DNA of 64,000 nucleotides from Batillaria attramentaria (Eukaryota; Mollusca; Gastropoda; Batillariidae), in contig JACVVK020000084.1 in NCBI GenBank assembly GCA_018292915.2, forward strand, positions 488,501 through 552,500. The letters run 5' to 3'. The notes under the pieces were generated by a model. The model had not been told where the DNA came from. It did not search any database and saw only the letters and a list, made by a program, of their open reading frames with translations. The position numbers and the translations under genes were made by a program. Positions 26,937 to 37,536 of this stretch are shown in pieces (position 1 is the first letter of the stretch; each line of letters starts with the position of its first letter).

Positions 26937-27866
26937 GTGAGTAAACAGGCAGGTCTGTTTTCGACCTTGTTCTCGGGGACCTGCCTTTAACGCACTGGCC
27001 GGAGAGAGAACTATGTTGACTCTCTCTCTCTCTCTCTTCCTCTCTCTGTGCCCGTCTGTCTCTTGCCTACACGCCCTGCTCGTATAAAATCCGTGGCGAG
27101 TTAGAAAGTGTCTGGCTACTAAACGTATAAAAGTGTTTGACATTTTCAGACGCTTCTGTTCATGTTTACTTTCGCGCGATACAGACTATCACAGCCGCTA
27201 TCAGCTCGCGATAAAATTTAGTTCTTTTATAATAAGTGCTTTATGTGTGTGAGGCTGTTGTAAAGGCCATTCAGAGTTCCAGTAATGTTGAACTGTGCAC
27301 GGGGGCTGAAGGTTAATTAAGGTAGCGTACTGCAGAGGACATTGGCAAACTGACAAATCAGTGATGATAATATGATGACGAAAATAAAACTGTCTTATGC
27401 CTTTCAGGTTCAAAGAATTTTCTCAAGCTTTGCAAAATGAAATACTACAACTTCAGCCTTTTTCATTCAGTGCAGGTGAGTATATCGATTTGTCAAGTGT
27501 AAATGTAATAAAGTTAACTGTTAGCATTTGGTTGGTTTTATTTGTGGCACGCACCATAGTTCTCATTGAGATGGAACTCCTTTAGTATTTTTAGAGATTT
27601 GTCATACAGTGTATCAGGAATGATATTGTCAAATAAATCACAGTTTTCCTAGTGACTACAATTCATCTGCTAGTTGTGGCTCAGTCTGTCAGTACCTCTT
27701 TATTTGCATATTTTTCCCTACTTTCAAGCAAAACCTGGTCGCACAGACTGGCGACCCAACTGCAACAGGGCGTGGGGGGGAGTCTGTTTATGGGTAAGTA
27801 AAATAAACGTACGTCACTCTCCCAAGAAACAACCACCAAAAAACCCCCAAACAACTCAACAAACAA

Positions 27867-27916
<50 letters not shown>

Positions 27917-30900
27917 AAAACAAAAAACAACAGCCAAAAAAATAAAAAAAAAACCATATTAACAACAAAATCAGGTACTTTGTAATGACACAGGGCTTCA
28001 TGTCTGCATTTTGGAGATGTCTGTTTCGATTTTTACCAAGGTGGACATATGTCATATTTTGCACCTTGTGAATATTCAGGATTAATGTCTTGTACATGTA
28101 CTTTCCCGGTCTGTAGCCGAGTGGTTTGGACCCTCTCGCCCACTACCCTATGTTCTCCAGCCAGCTGTGGCATGCGCCTAGCATACACTGATCCAGGTGG
28201 ACAAAGCCCGCAGCACACAGCTGTCCAGAGAACATAGGGTAGTGGGCGAGAGGGTCCAAACCACTCGGCTACAGTTCAGCCAGGACATTTGTCCTGTCAT
28301 AGTTGCCACGGATCTGACAGCCTAGTAACAGAGTATTTTGTAAGTAACAAGAGCTAGTTTTGCATCAATTCCACAGCTCAACTGGGACTAGATTTGGCAT
28401 ACAGAGCTATGTTCACAGCACATGTACTTTGTGGTGCCTGTCTGGCAGTTTCACTTGCTTGCTTCTCTTTGTCCGTAGGATGATTTATGGAGACCAAGCC
28501 CGTTACTTTGACATGGAGGTGGTGCCACGGATCAAACACAAGAAACGTGGCCTCTTGTCTATGGTCAACAATGGGAGCGGCATGCATGGTTCTCAGGTAC
28601 GTGTGGTGTGGTTTTGCTTCAACACTCATGTTTCACAATTTGTAAGCTTCACATTCGTATCCCGGCTGGGGCCAAATATTTGTGCTGGCTTTTCATTGTT
28701 GCCCTGTCTTTGATATCAGTATTATCACCCGTATGTGGTGGAAAAGGACGTTAAACCCCCAAACACCCACCCACCCACCGCTTCACAGAAGACAGCTTCT
28801 GTTTGGGAGCAGTTGCGCTTGTGAGTGCACCTGTATGCACGGAATAGTCTATCTTAGTACAGCTCTGAATGCAATACACTGCAGGTGTACAAGTGAAATT
28901 CAAATTTTTCTACTTGGTAGTTGAAGGATTTCTACTTAGGCACACCTCATGGTGTAGTATGTTGGTAACTCCTCTTTATTTCACTCTTGGTAATATGCAT
29001 CAGTTCACTTGAAAACGCAGGCATCCCATTTAACAATACCTAACTAACCAGTGTTAAAAAGTTGCAATTGTTGACACCAGTGATCCTTCCAAAAGTAGAG
29101 TGTGACTGACATTCCTTTCGTTTCTCCAGTTCTTCATCACACTTGGCGAAAACCTGGACTACCTGGACGGCGTTCACACGGTTTTCGGCGAGGTTGCAGA
29201 AGGCTTTGAGGTGCTTGACAAGCTCAACGAGGCGTACTGTGATGAGAAACACAGGCCCTATAGGGACATCAGGTATGGAGTCAGCCCGCTGTACACCATT
29301 ATGCAAGCTGAGTTCAGGGGCATATTCACTGCTGTCTTTGTGTCCATTACCGTTTGGTGGTACAGATAGTGTAATGACTTGATGAACATAGTTCTGCAGT
29401 TGTGGAGAGGTGATGAACAGAAACAAGAAATCTGACAAGTCACATGCTCATTCCTTGTTCTGTGACTGGTTGCAGGATTTTTCACACAGTGATTCTTGAT
29501 GATCCGTTTGATGACCCAGAGGGCTTGGAGTATCCTGACAAGTCTCCAGGGCCGACCAGGGAAATGTTGGAGGTGAGGATAAAGTCAGTTTGTTGCATAG
29601 TCGTGCCTTATACAGCTGTGCACTTTGGCTTACAAAAGTGAGGTTGAAAATGAAATACAGAGGCATGTACTGGAAAAAATATTTCAAACAAAAAAGAAGG
29701 AATTGACATACACTGTATTTCCTTTTCTGATTAATGGTTTGTGCTTTCCTTTAATAGTGTGGGACCTTGTAATAATCGCCTTGATATAGTACCATGCTGG
29801 GCTTTGATTCTTGACTTGGAACCATGCAAGATTTGTGCTGGGGAGAAAAATTTGCTTCATGTGAGAATTGATGAATGCATTTTTTTTTTTTTTAAATGAT
29901 ATCGTGCGCTGTGAGAGGAAAGTTTGCAGCTACAAGTATTAACACATTTTACATGTATTTAACACACCTTGGGGATTCTTTGTTCTTGTGGTTCTCTTCA
30001 CACCGCTCCTGTACTTTTCAATTTGGTTCGGGCATCTAATGTATGTAAGAATACAGCAAGAAAAATCGTTCTTTGACAGTAGTTTTGCAGGGGTCTGCAC
30101 TCCTCTTTGGATGGTTCTGGAAATCTTCACATTTCTGTGTTGGGGAGAAGACAAATATTGACCATTGCTAGTCAGGGGAATAGGTTCCTGCATAGGTGAC
30201 TTCCATAAATAATGTTCAGAGTACATCTGTTTACTTTTGTGTTTTCAGAGTGACAGAATTGGTGTGGATGAAGAAGTAGATGACACAAAAGGCATGACCG
30301 AGGAAGAGATCAAAGAGATGGTGGAACAGAGAGAAGCCAAGGCCAACGCTCAGCTGCTGGAAATGGTGAGCGCTTTCAGATTTTGAAGGCATAGACATAA
30401 AGCTTCAGTGTATTTGCTCTTACGTCTGTTACAAAGTTTTAATTAAGGTTTGTGGCTTGTAGGACAAAGGTCGTCTTCACAAACTGTTGCAAACTGCCCA
30501 TCAGAATAATGAAGCACTAGTATCAAGAGATTTGGCCTAGTTAAGGCATCTGCCTGCAGGGTTTGGATCCTTTTGTGGTCAGGAATTTGGTTAGGTAACC
30601 ACTGATTCGAGCCTAATTCATTTATGGACTTGTTCAGGGTGCCTGTGTTGTCATTGTACAGGGTTCGTACAGGCATTGAATGTCTTTGAAAGTCTTGAAA
30701 TTTTAGAGACCCTTTTTCAAGTCTTTGAAAGTCTTTAAATTTCGATGTTTTGAAAAAATGTCTCTGAAAAATCGCAATATGATTTTTTCCCCCCCCCCAC
30801 GGGGCCAGCTCACTGTTTGCGCGTCTCTGGCCGTGTCACTGTGCCTTTCCTTTCGCTCTGCTCACTATTAGGATTGCGAGAGCAGGGTCTTTGAATTTTT

Positions 30901-33900
30901 ATTTTTGGTCTTTGAAAAGTCTTTAAAATGTCTTTGAATTTTGTTCTCAAAATTCTGTACGAACCCTGTTGTATACACATGCATGCAAAGATACCAAGTG
31001 TTCACATTAAAGATCCCATTCCAGATTTTGCTTAACCATTTTTCGTGACAGTAGTAAATTTGTTTACCAATATTTAATATGCAATTCTTTTCTATCTAGG
31101 TTGGTGACTTGCCCGACGTGGACGTCAAACCGCCAGAGAACGTTCTATTCATCTGCAAACTGAATCCAGTTACCACCTCTGAAGATCTGGAGATGATTTT
31201 CTCGCGCTTTGGCCCCATCGTCAGCTGTGAGGTCATCAAGGACCAAAAGACAGGAGAGTCGCTGCAGTATGCGTTCGTCGAGTTTGAAGAAGAGGAGCAC
31301 TGTGAGAATGCCTACTTCAAGATGGACAATGTTTTGATTGATGATCGCCGCATCCATGTCGACTTCAGCCAGTCCGTCGCAAAGTTGAAGCACCCCCCAA
31401 AAGGTAGGTAATGCAGTGATTGCATCAGTGGTTTTTCAAAACTGTACTGCAGTCGTGCAGGGAGCAGATAAGCAAAACTAAGGCAGTAGGCTGCTCATTG
31501 GAACCAGTGTCTTATCAAAAACCAGTGCACATTATAGGCTACATCGGCTTATGATTATCCGCACTATGGTGGCACTTGGTAGAACATGACCTTTCCTAAC
31601 ACACACTGTGACACTGTTCACTACATAACACTAACAGTGTTCATCGACTGCATGAACGGTAGTGAGAAACTGGTGAAGTTGAGAATGAACCAGTAGGTCA
31701 TACTGGCGGCTAATTTCTTCTCTGGTGTTTCTACATTTCAACCGATAAAATACATGTACCAGTAATTACCGATAAACGTGATCACTGGTAATAAGGCATC
31801 TTTGGGTGTCAGTAGTCATCTCCACTGGTTTTGGCAGGACAGTCAAATATAAAATGAGCCCTACTCACACCCCCCCCCCCCTCCACACACACACAAACAC
31901 ATACACCCCGCTCCACCTTCCATCCCCCACCCTCCATCCTCATCTCAGTAGGAATCGTAAAATTATTCTTATTACAGCCATGCACGTCACTTGATCATCA
32001 GGTTGTTCATTTGAATCCCAAGGCTGTCATAATTTGTACAGGCCCTTTTCCAGTGCCTGTCTGTGAACTCATTTTTTGGGGTGGGCGAAAGACATGAAAG
32101 TGAAACCTCGAAAGACTATCTCACTGCCTCTAGAACTGAGTAAAAGGTGCTGCACAAAAGCTAAAAAATTACATCTGTGAAATAATGTCATGGGCAGGGT
32201 TTACCATGGTATTTTCTGGTGGTTTTTCACACTGACTGGGATTTGCAAACTACAGTTTAAATTTTTTTTAAAAACAACATTGGTGAGTAAAGATTTGATT
32301 TTCTGGCTGTTCCAGGAAAGAAAGGAGGCAAGGAGGACAGAAAAGATGATGAGGATCAACCAGCGTACAAACTGAAGAATCAAGAACGTCAAGACGAGTA
32401 TCCTTTTTACAGGCTAAGTTCAAGTACATGTATAGGGCATTACATGTAATACATAATTGGTTCCACGTTTACTTTATAAATTTAAATCTTTCTCGCAAAA
32501 CATGATGACCGTAGCCCTAGTTTCTACCCATATATCGCCGAAATGAAAAAGTAAGTATGCTTGTTTTGAGTTTTCCAGCAGATTCCACCTTGTCTTTGAG
32601 ATGCTGAACAATTTTTTGACATTAAAAAAACAAACCCAAAACAAAAAAACAACTATAGACCAGAATAAGAGGGTAATGTGACTGTTGTTGTAGGGTAAAA
32701 TGACGCGGTTAAAAAGAAAAATCCCTGCTGATTGATTTTACTTTTTTGGGGCCATGAAACCTAAAACACATAACACAACAGAAACCACTGAAACGCAAAT
32801 ATATACATATATGTTTTATTTTGGCTTGAGATACGTGGACCACTTGAACAGGGATATGGCTGAAGGGGAATGTCATGTAAACAAATGAAGAAACTTACCT
32901 CTCCCCCCTCCTCCCATCCTTTTCATTGCTATCTCAATGTGCTATACACTGTATATACAAAATCTGTTGTATTCACCTACTCTGATAGACTGTGAATGTA
33001 AACAGGTGGAGGTTGTACACAAGCCTCAGGCGTATTACCTCCATTTGAATATCTTTTGTGTACAAAAATCGGCGAAATAAAATTATGTTTAAACCAAGAA
33101 ACCTTAACGTACATGCAGTCGGTACGACCTGGTGTACGAACACGATGACCTGGGAGACGTGGACCCCGGCAGCAAGAAAAAGAAAAAACACAAACAGAAA
33201 AAGGACAGCAATTCTGGTAGCGACAGTGACAGCAGAGAGAAGAGGAAGAAGGTAATGAATGACTAGTCTGTCCACGCCTACAGCTCCTGGTCTTGTCTTT
33301 GGCTTGATCTCTTCATTTCCATTAGAAAGACCCATCTCACACTTTACATGGCTGTGTGCTCAGGGTTGGGTAATGCCAGAATGGAAAATAAGCTTGTTCA
33401 AATTCAGGCAAGCTGACTCACTGAATTCCCCTGCTGTAGCGTTGTTCGGGTGGGTCGACCCTAAAAATCCTGGGTCAGAAGGTGTTTGTTGCCTTACTTT
33501 GCACTGTTACTTGGAAATCTGACTGGTGAAAAGCATCACTCAGAATTAATAAAATAAAATCCGTGTGGTGTTCAATCAGTGCGTCTTTTAACAAATCATT
33601 TTCTTCATCATTTTGTTTTTGTTTGTTTTTTTCAGAAGTCAAAGAAACAGAAACGCAGCAGGTCGAGAAGCCGCAGTCCTGTTTCCAGAGTACACAGTTC
33701 GAAAGGCCGAAAGTCACGGTCACGGTCTCCAGATTTCAAGGACAGGCGTGACAAGGACAGAAAGGGCAAGGACAGAAGGTCAACATCCCCAGAGGAAGAC
33801 AGAAGGAAGGACAAAAGAAGAAAAGAAGAGAGCAGACATCGACGAGATCGGTCTCCCAGTCCCAGACGAAGCAGTCACAAGCACGATAAAGACAGAGATC

Positions 33901-33917
33901 GAGACAGGAGAAGATAG
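26867..33917 (+). CDS. PPIL4: Peptidyl-prolyl cis-trans isomerase-like 4 (cyclophilin + RRM)
   Basis: Eleven exons: 26867-26936, 27408-27475, 27729-27793, 28479-28596, 29130-29272, 29476-29572, 30249-30365, 31100-31403, 32316-32397, 33119-33251, 33636-33917. Total 1479 nt, 492 residues, the same length as I recall for human PPIL4. Domains: cyclophilin-like 1-~160, RRM 240-318 (RNP2 VLFICKL, RNP1 LQYAFVEF at 281-288), Lys/Arg/Ser-rich tail ~330-492. It is a nuclear spliceosome-associated protein. The cyclophilin site lacks key CypA residues: the Arg55 position is Ser, Phe60 is Leu49, Trp121 is Tyr, while Gln63 is kept as Gln52. Isomerase activity is therefore doubtful, as in the vertebrate protein, although the Leu is an extra loss. 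Strong strings are [17 protein letters not shown] and [12 protein letters not shown]. Confidence 0.96.
27408..27475 (+). CDS. PPIL4: PPIL4 exon 2
   Basis: The acceptor is CTTTCAG. It encodes [20 protein letters not shown] and then VQ; the donor is GTGAGT at 27476. The Ser of FHSVQ stands where CypA has catalytic Arg55. Confidence 0.95.
27729..27793 (+). CDS. PPIL4: PPIL4 exon 3
   Basis: The acceptor is TTTCAAG ending at 27728 and the donor GTAAGT at 27794. It encodes [20 protein letters not shown] and then YG. The QTGDP...GRGGES core is diagnostic. Confidence 0.92.
27873..27913. repeat. (CA)n microsatellite in PPIL4 intron 3
   Basis: Perfect CA run flanked by A-rich low-complexity sequence (27826-27970). 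Confidence 0.9.
28111..28274. repeat. Perfect 47-bp inverted repeat (hairpin) in PPIL4 intron 3
   Basis: The left arm 28111-28157 starts CTGTAGCCGAGTGGTTTGGA. The right arm 28228-28274 is its exact reverse complement. The 70-nt loop has further weak pairing around CAGCTGTG. The outer arm begins like a tRNA D-arm/A-box (TAGCCGAGTGG). Confidence 0.92.
28479..28596 (+). CDS. PPIL4: PPIL4 exon 4
   Basis: The acceptor is GTCCGTAG and the donor GTACGT at 28597. It encodes [20 protein letters not shown], then [19 protein letters not shown]. Confidence 0.96.
28642..28780 (+). mobile_element. SINE family A, 5'-truncated, in PPIL4 intron 4
   Basis: It starts at the B-box (TTCGTATCCCGGCTGGGG), then GCCAAATATTTGTGCTGGC, CCCTGTCTTTGATATCA and TGTGGTGGAAAAGGACGTTA, and ends in CACCC repeats. 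The central ATATCA-TTATCACCC carries a small insertion. Confidence 0.85.
29130..29272 (+). CDS. PPIL4: PPIL4 exon 5
   Basis: The acceptor is TCTCCAG and the donor GTATGG at 29273. It encodes [20 protein letters not shown], then [20 protein letters not shown]. Tyr of DYLDG replaces CypA Trp121. Confidence 0.96.
29476..29572 (+). CDS. PPIL4: PPIL4 exon 6
   Basis: The acceptor is GTTGCAG and the donor GTGAGG at 29573. It encodes [20 protein letters not shown], then [12 protein letters not shown]. Confidence 0.96.
30249..30365 (+). CDS. PPIL4: PPIL4 exon 7
   Basis: The acceptor is TTTTCAG and the donor GTGAGC at 30366. It encodes the acidic, helical linker [20 protein letters not shown]...AQLLEM between the cyclophilin domain and the RRM. 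Confidence 0.95.
30659..30968. mobile_element. MITE with CAGGGTTCGTACAG inverted ends, PPIL4 intron 7
   Basis: The left end CAGGGTTCGTACAG (30659-30672) and right end CTGTACGAACCCTG (30955-30968) are perfect inverted repeats. TTGTA flanks both sides, a possible 5-bp target duplication. The interior is rich in TCTTTGAAAGTCTT repeats in both orientations. It has no coding capacity. The CAGGG ends suggest a hAT-type origin, which is inference. Confidence 0.8.
31100..31403 (+). CDS. PPIL4: PPIL4 exon 8 (whole RRM)
   Basis: The acceptor is TATCTAG and the donor GTAGGT at 31404. It encodes the complete RRM with both RNP motifs and ends [16 protein letters not shown]. Confidence 0.97.
32316..32397 (+). 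CDS. PPIL4: PPIL4 exon 9
   Basis: The acceptor is GTTCCAG and the donor GTATCC at 32398. It encodes [20 protein letters not shown] and then NQERQ. Low-complexity tail; the phase fits both neighbours. Confidence 0.85.
33119..33251 (+). CDS. PPIL4: PPIL4 exon 10
   Basis: The acceptor is CATGCAG and the donor GTAATG at 33252. It encodes [20 protein letters not shown] followed by a Lys-rich stretch. It is equivalent to the KYDLILDE region of the vertebrate protein. Confidence 0.88.
33636..33917 (+). CDS. PPIL4: PPIL4 exon 11 (RS-like tail and stop)
   Basis: The acceptor is TTTTTCAG and the stop TAG is at 33915-33917. It encodes [20 protein letters not shown] and a further Arg/Asp/Ser-rich tail ending [10 protein letters not shown]. 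Confidence 0.93.
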   Translation, partial: KSKKQKRSRSRSRSPVSRVHSSKGRKSRSRSPDFKDRRDKDRKGKDRRSTSPEEDRRKDKRRKEESRHRRDRSPSPRRSSHKHDKDRDRDRRR

Positions 33918-34006
33918 CTCACGTCAGACTGATTGTGCATATCCGCATCTGATTTTACTTTGTACATGTCTACATGAGTTGAGTTGATGTTTGAAAGTTC
34001 CTCTGC

Positions 34007-34012
34007 AATAAA
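34007..34012 (+). terminator. PPIL4: PPIL4 poly(A) signal AATAAA
   Basis: GCAATAAAAGG lies 90 bp after the stop codon, in a short A/T-rich 3' UTR. Confidence 0.7.
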
Positions 34013-34569
34013 AGGCAGCTCATTCTTATAGAGAGTGTGGGTAGTGTTTTTGGTAGTGTGTTGTCACGTGTGGAACCACAAGAAGGACATTTCTTTTGTA
34101 CCTTACTTTTGTGAATTTCCTTCTTAATTGTTTTTATTTATTTATTTATTTATCAATGAACGCGTATAAGACGTCACGTGCGGTGCTGTCGAGGGGAGGT
34201 AATCAATAACATACTGATTGAATTTTTGGGGGGTGGTTATTTCCCTTGCACCGTAAAAGTATCCTGAGATGATCTCCGGAGAGATGAGCCGACACTTGGA
34301 TTTTTTTTCTTCTTCTTCCTTCACGGCAATTCAGTACGATCGCTAAAGACAGGGTTCTAAATAAGACTATGTTGGGGGGGGGAGGGGGATACCTGTATGG
34401 AAAATTTTGAATGAATGGTAATTACGGATGTGCGTGACTGTGGGCGAGAGCAAAGGAAGAGAGATTAGCCTGGTATAAAACATGATTCCACAAGACAGTT
34501 GGGTCACAGTAGTGGGTAAGTACATCATGAGGGGTAGGTTCAGTTCGCATCAGTTCAAGATGGTACCTT

Positions 34570-35028
34570 TACGCTCGGAAAAACCCAAACGCGCTCCGTC
34601 CACGCCATCTCTCGGTAATCACCCCAGTGTCGTCCTGGGGTTGGGAACAGTGAGATGGGGGTGGGGGTGAGGAGGGGTAAACGGCAAAGGGGGAGGGTTG
34701 GATGCAGGTGCTGCTGCACTTAGTCATTTGCAGTCCACACGGTACGTGGCGTGTCAGGAACGAAACACACACTAAAAGCAATGCTATACCGTGCTCCACG
34801 GCCACTGACCACATCAGTGACCTCATGCTCAGTACTTAGCCCAGTGTCGTCTGAGGGTTTTAGAACAGTGGGGGTAAGTTTGTCCGGAGAGGAGATGCTG
34901 GTGGGGGGGGGGGGGGAGGGGGGTGAAGTAGGGGTAAAGGGGAGAGGGGATGCAGGGATTGCTGTACTCTTAGTCAGTCCACACGGTACGTGGCTGTCAG
35001 GAACGCTCGGAAAGCGAGTACGGCGGTC

Positions 35029-35067
<39 letters not shown>

Positions 35068-35585
35068 CGCGCGCGCGCGTGGTGTGTGTGTGTGTGTGAA
35101 AGCTGTTGCTTATTAGACTGTCAGAAGTCTCATTGGTGGTTGCGCTTTCAGGACTGATTCAAGATTATGTATCTTTTTGTCTCTAATTATGTAATCTTGT
35201 TTTTGTTTTTTTTTTTTTGTATCTTCCATGCCCAAAAAGGGGGAAAAGGGAAATAAAATCTTGAATCTTGAAAAACCCAAACGTACTCCACCACATCTCT
35301 CATGCTCAGTAATTACCCCAGTGTCTTTTGAGCGTTGGGAACTGTACACGTGGGTACTGATTGTGAGGGGACAATGACAATAATCCTTATTTTCCAACGG
35401 TAAAAGTTTTGGCAGAAATAGTGAGATAAAAGAAGGAAGGGGGATGGGGGGGAGGGGGGGTGGGAAAGGAGGAGGAAGGAAGAAGAGATAAAGGGGTTGG
35501 GTACATGGGATGCAGGGACTGCTGTACTTAGTCAATCCACACGGTACGTGGCGTGTCAGGTTCGAAACGCTCCATAAAACTACGG
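34570..35585 (+). repeat. Degenerate triplicated repeat, 200-300-bp units
   Basis: Three copies (about 34575-34780, 34797-35010, 35272-35585) share AAAAACCCAAACG or related starts, CACCCCAGTGTCGTC, GGGATGCAGG-type GGATGCAGG...GCTG, and TCCACACGGTACGTGGCGTG. A G-rich stretch is in each. (GT)n/(GC)n at 35033-35098 separates copies 2 and 3. Confidence 0.7.
35033..35098. repeat. (GT)n-(GC)n-(GT)n microsatellite
   Basis: Alternating purine-pyrimidine tract with a GC core; such tracts can adopt Z-DNA. Confidence 0.9.
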
Positions 35586-36118
35586 GCCCCATCAAAACCC
35601 TGACGAGTCGCTGATAAGGCAGGGCCACGTTTAAAAGCAACTCGCCAATTACTTGTGTCCGTCCTGCGGTTGAAAGCAATTTGGCGCGATGGGTTTATTC
35701 GCGATTAAGTGGCGAAGCCCATTTTACCTCCATTCCTTTACTGCCCGTCGACGATCAGAATTGTCACCGCGGGAGATAAAACTAGAGTGCCGTGAACGGC
35801 CATCCGATTCGGGAGATAAAAGATTTGGCGCGTAGTTTTGGTAGGAACTGCCAGTTTCAAAGTGAAGTCAGATTCAGGCTGCTGTCAAAACAGAAGGTTA
35901 CATTTGGTGCATGTCCCCCCCCCCCCCTCATGCATTTATACAAGTACTCAGATGATGGATACGTTCGTTTACGCAGTTACTGTGTTTTGCCTCATTTCAC
36001 TTTTTTCCCGGCTTTAGAGTTTTTTTCGTTTTACTGACCAGTACATAACTCTCCATACTAGTATTAAATATTCTATTTGCAGTCTTAATGTATGCTTAAT
36101 CTGTTCTCTTACGAGAGC

Positions 36119-36121
<3 letters not shown>

Positions 36122-36187
<66 letters not shown>

Positions 36188-36230
36188 CTCTCTCTCTCTC
36201 CCTCCTCCCCCCCCCCCCTCTCTCTCACTT
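36122..36230. repeat. (CA)n-(CT)n-C-run microsatellite
   Basis: About 30 CA repeats, then CT, then C runs. Confidence 0.95.
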
Positions 36231-36239
36231 CTTGCTCTG

Positions 36240-36560
36240 TCCGGCGTCACCGCCTTTTTTATCAAATTCAAAAACGCCATAGCACCGGAAAAACGCTATA
36301 GATTTTCAGTTGTCGGTTAGGACGATCATTAAAAGGACCCTTTTACCACCCCGCAGAGAACGACCGTGACTTGTACTACATCAGTTGTAATACGTTACTG
36401 CAACTGCCGGATCTAAAGATGTGTAAAATTATGCTCATGTTTTAAAATAACGGCTTTAGATGAGAGCAATTGTCGTCTGAACTTTTGAAGCGGCATAGCA
36501 TCTGAAAAAAACGGCGTCCCGCGTTTTGATTACCAACCCCCCCCCCCCCCCTCCCGTGCA
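36240..36560 (+). repeat. Unclassified interspersed repeat, copy 1
   Basis: AACGCCATAGCACCGGAAAA, TTTTCAGTTGTCGG, then ATCTAAAGATGTGTA, TTTTAAAATAACGGCTTTAG, ATGAGAGCA and a final C run recur in the same order at 45230-45725. No coding frame. Confidence 0.75.
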
Positions 36561-37140
36561 GACACTTCAGTTCTGTCTTACGCTAACTTCCCTATTAACA
36601 CAGTGAAATACTTCAATGAAAGAAAGAAATTTTTATGCTCCTTCGGTCTTGGTGGAGGAACAAGGGTTACTGGTCCCAAATTCTTCAACGGTATCACAGT
36701 ACGGTAACAGTGCCGATGTCTAGATTTGGCCCTGTGTCTCAAGCTATCTCTGCCGTCGGGGGCTCGACATTTCTCTGGGAAATTCACTTGTGGCCCGGAC
36801 TATGGGATAAGAAATGAAGGCGGTAGCGAGTGGGAGATTGATATTCCTCAGAATTCTACGACCTGACTGGCGTTCTTGGAATTCCATACTTAGATGACAC
36901 AAGTGGTCGGATGGCGTGTTTTTCATGATAAGCGTGTGTTTCTTTCTCAAACTTCACAAACTAGATTTTTTTTTTCTTCTCTCCGGCTTTGGAATTCGGC
37001 TGCACAACGTTGTGTATGTGACTTCGAGTAGGCTAAGTGTACGACAATTGAGCCTAGACTATCAACAGTTAAAAAAGCACCAATTCCAATTACTGGTAGC
37101 AGTCCCCAAACCAGTCGATGAGGGACTACCGTCAGTTTAA

Positions 37141-37530
37141 ATATCAATAATAATAATGAGTATTGTATAGGCGCTTTACCCAATTTCATGAATCGGCTCA
37201 AAGCGCCGCGAACTGAACCCAACACGCACGCTCACGTGAATCACACGCATTCTCTCAAACACTGGACATTACAATCACGTGGTGCGAAGGGTCAGCTCAG
37301 CTACTTAAATTTCTGAATTTAGAATTGCATTTATTTTTCAAATTTGGTGGGCTGAAAATTTCCAAAGCAGAGGGGGAGGAAGCCGGAGTACCCGGAGAGA
37401 ACCCCCGACGATCGGCCCGAATGAACGGTGCCACGTACGAGAAGGAAAAATTCTTTGCCCCGAGTGGGACTCGAACTCCTGACCTCTCGCATTGGTGACA
37501 AGTCTCTTAACCACTAGACCACCGACCGCC
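37141..37530 (-). mobile_element. SINE family B, copy 1 (~390 bp)
   Basis: Read on the minus strand it begins GGCGGTCGGTGGTCTAGTGG (A-box-like) and GAGTTCGAGTCCCACTCGGG (B-box). The central CTCCGGGTACTCCGGCTTCC follows, then TTCGCGGCGCTTTGAGCC and GGGTAAAGCGCCTATACAAT, with an (ATT)n tail. It matches 46267-46661 closely over its whole length. Confidence 0.88.
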
Positions 37531-37536
37531 CCACGT

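Noticed and set aside
36578..36950. Overlapping short frames around 36635-36817
   Set aside because: No homology recognised, no codon bias visible, no splice pattern.
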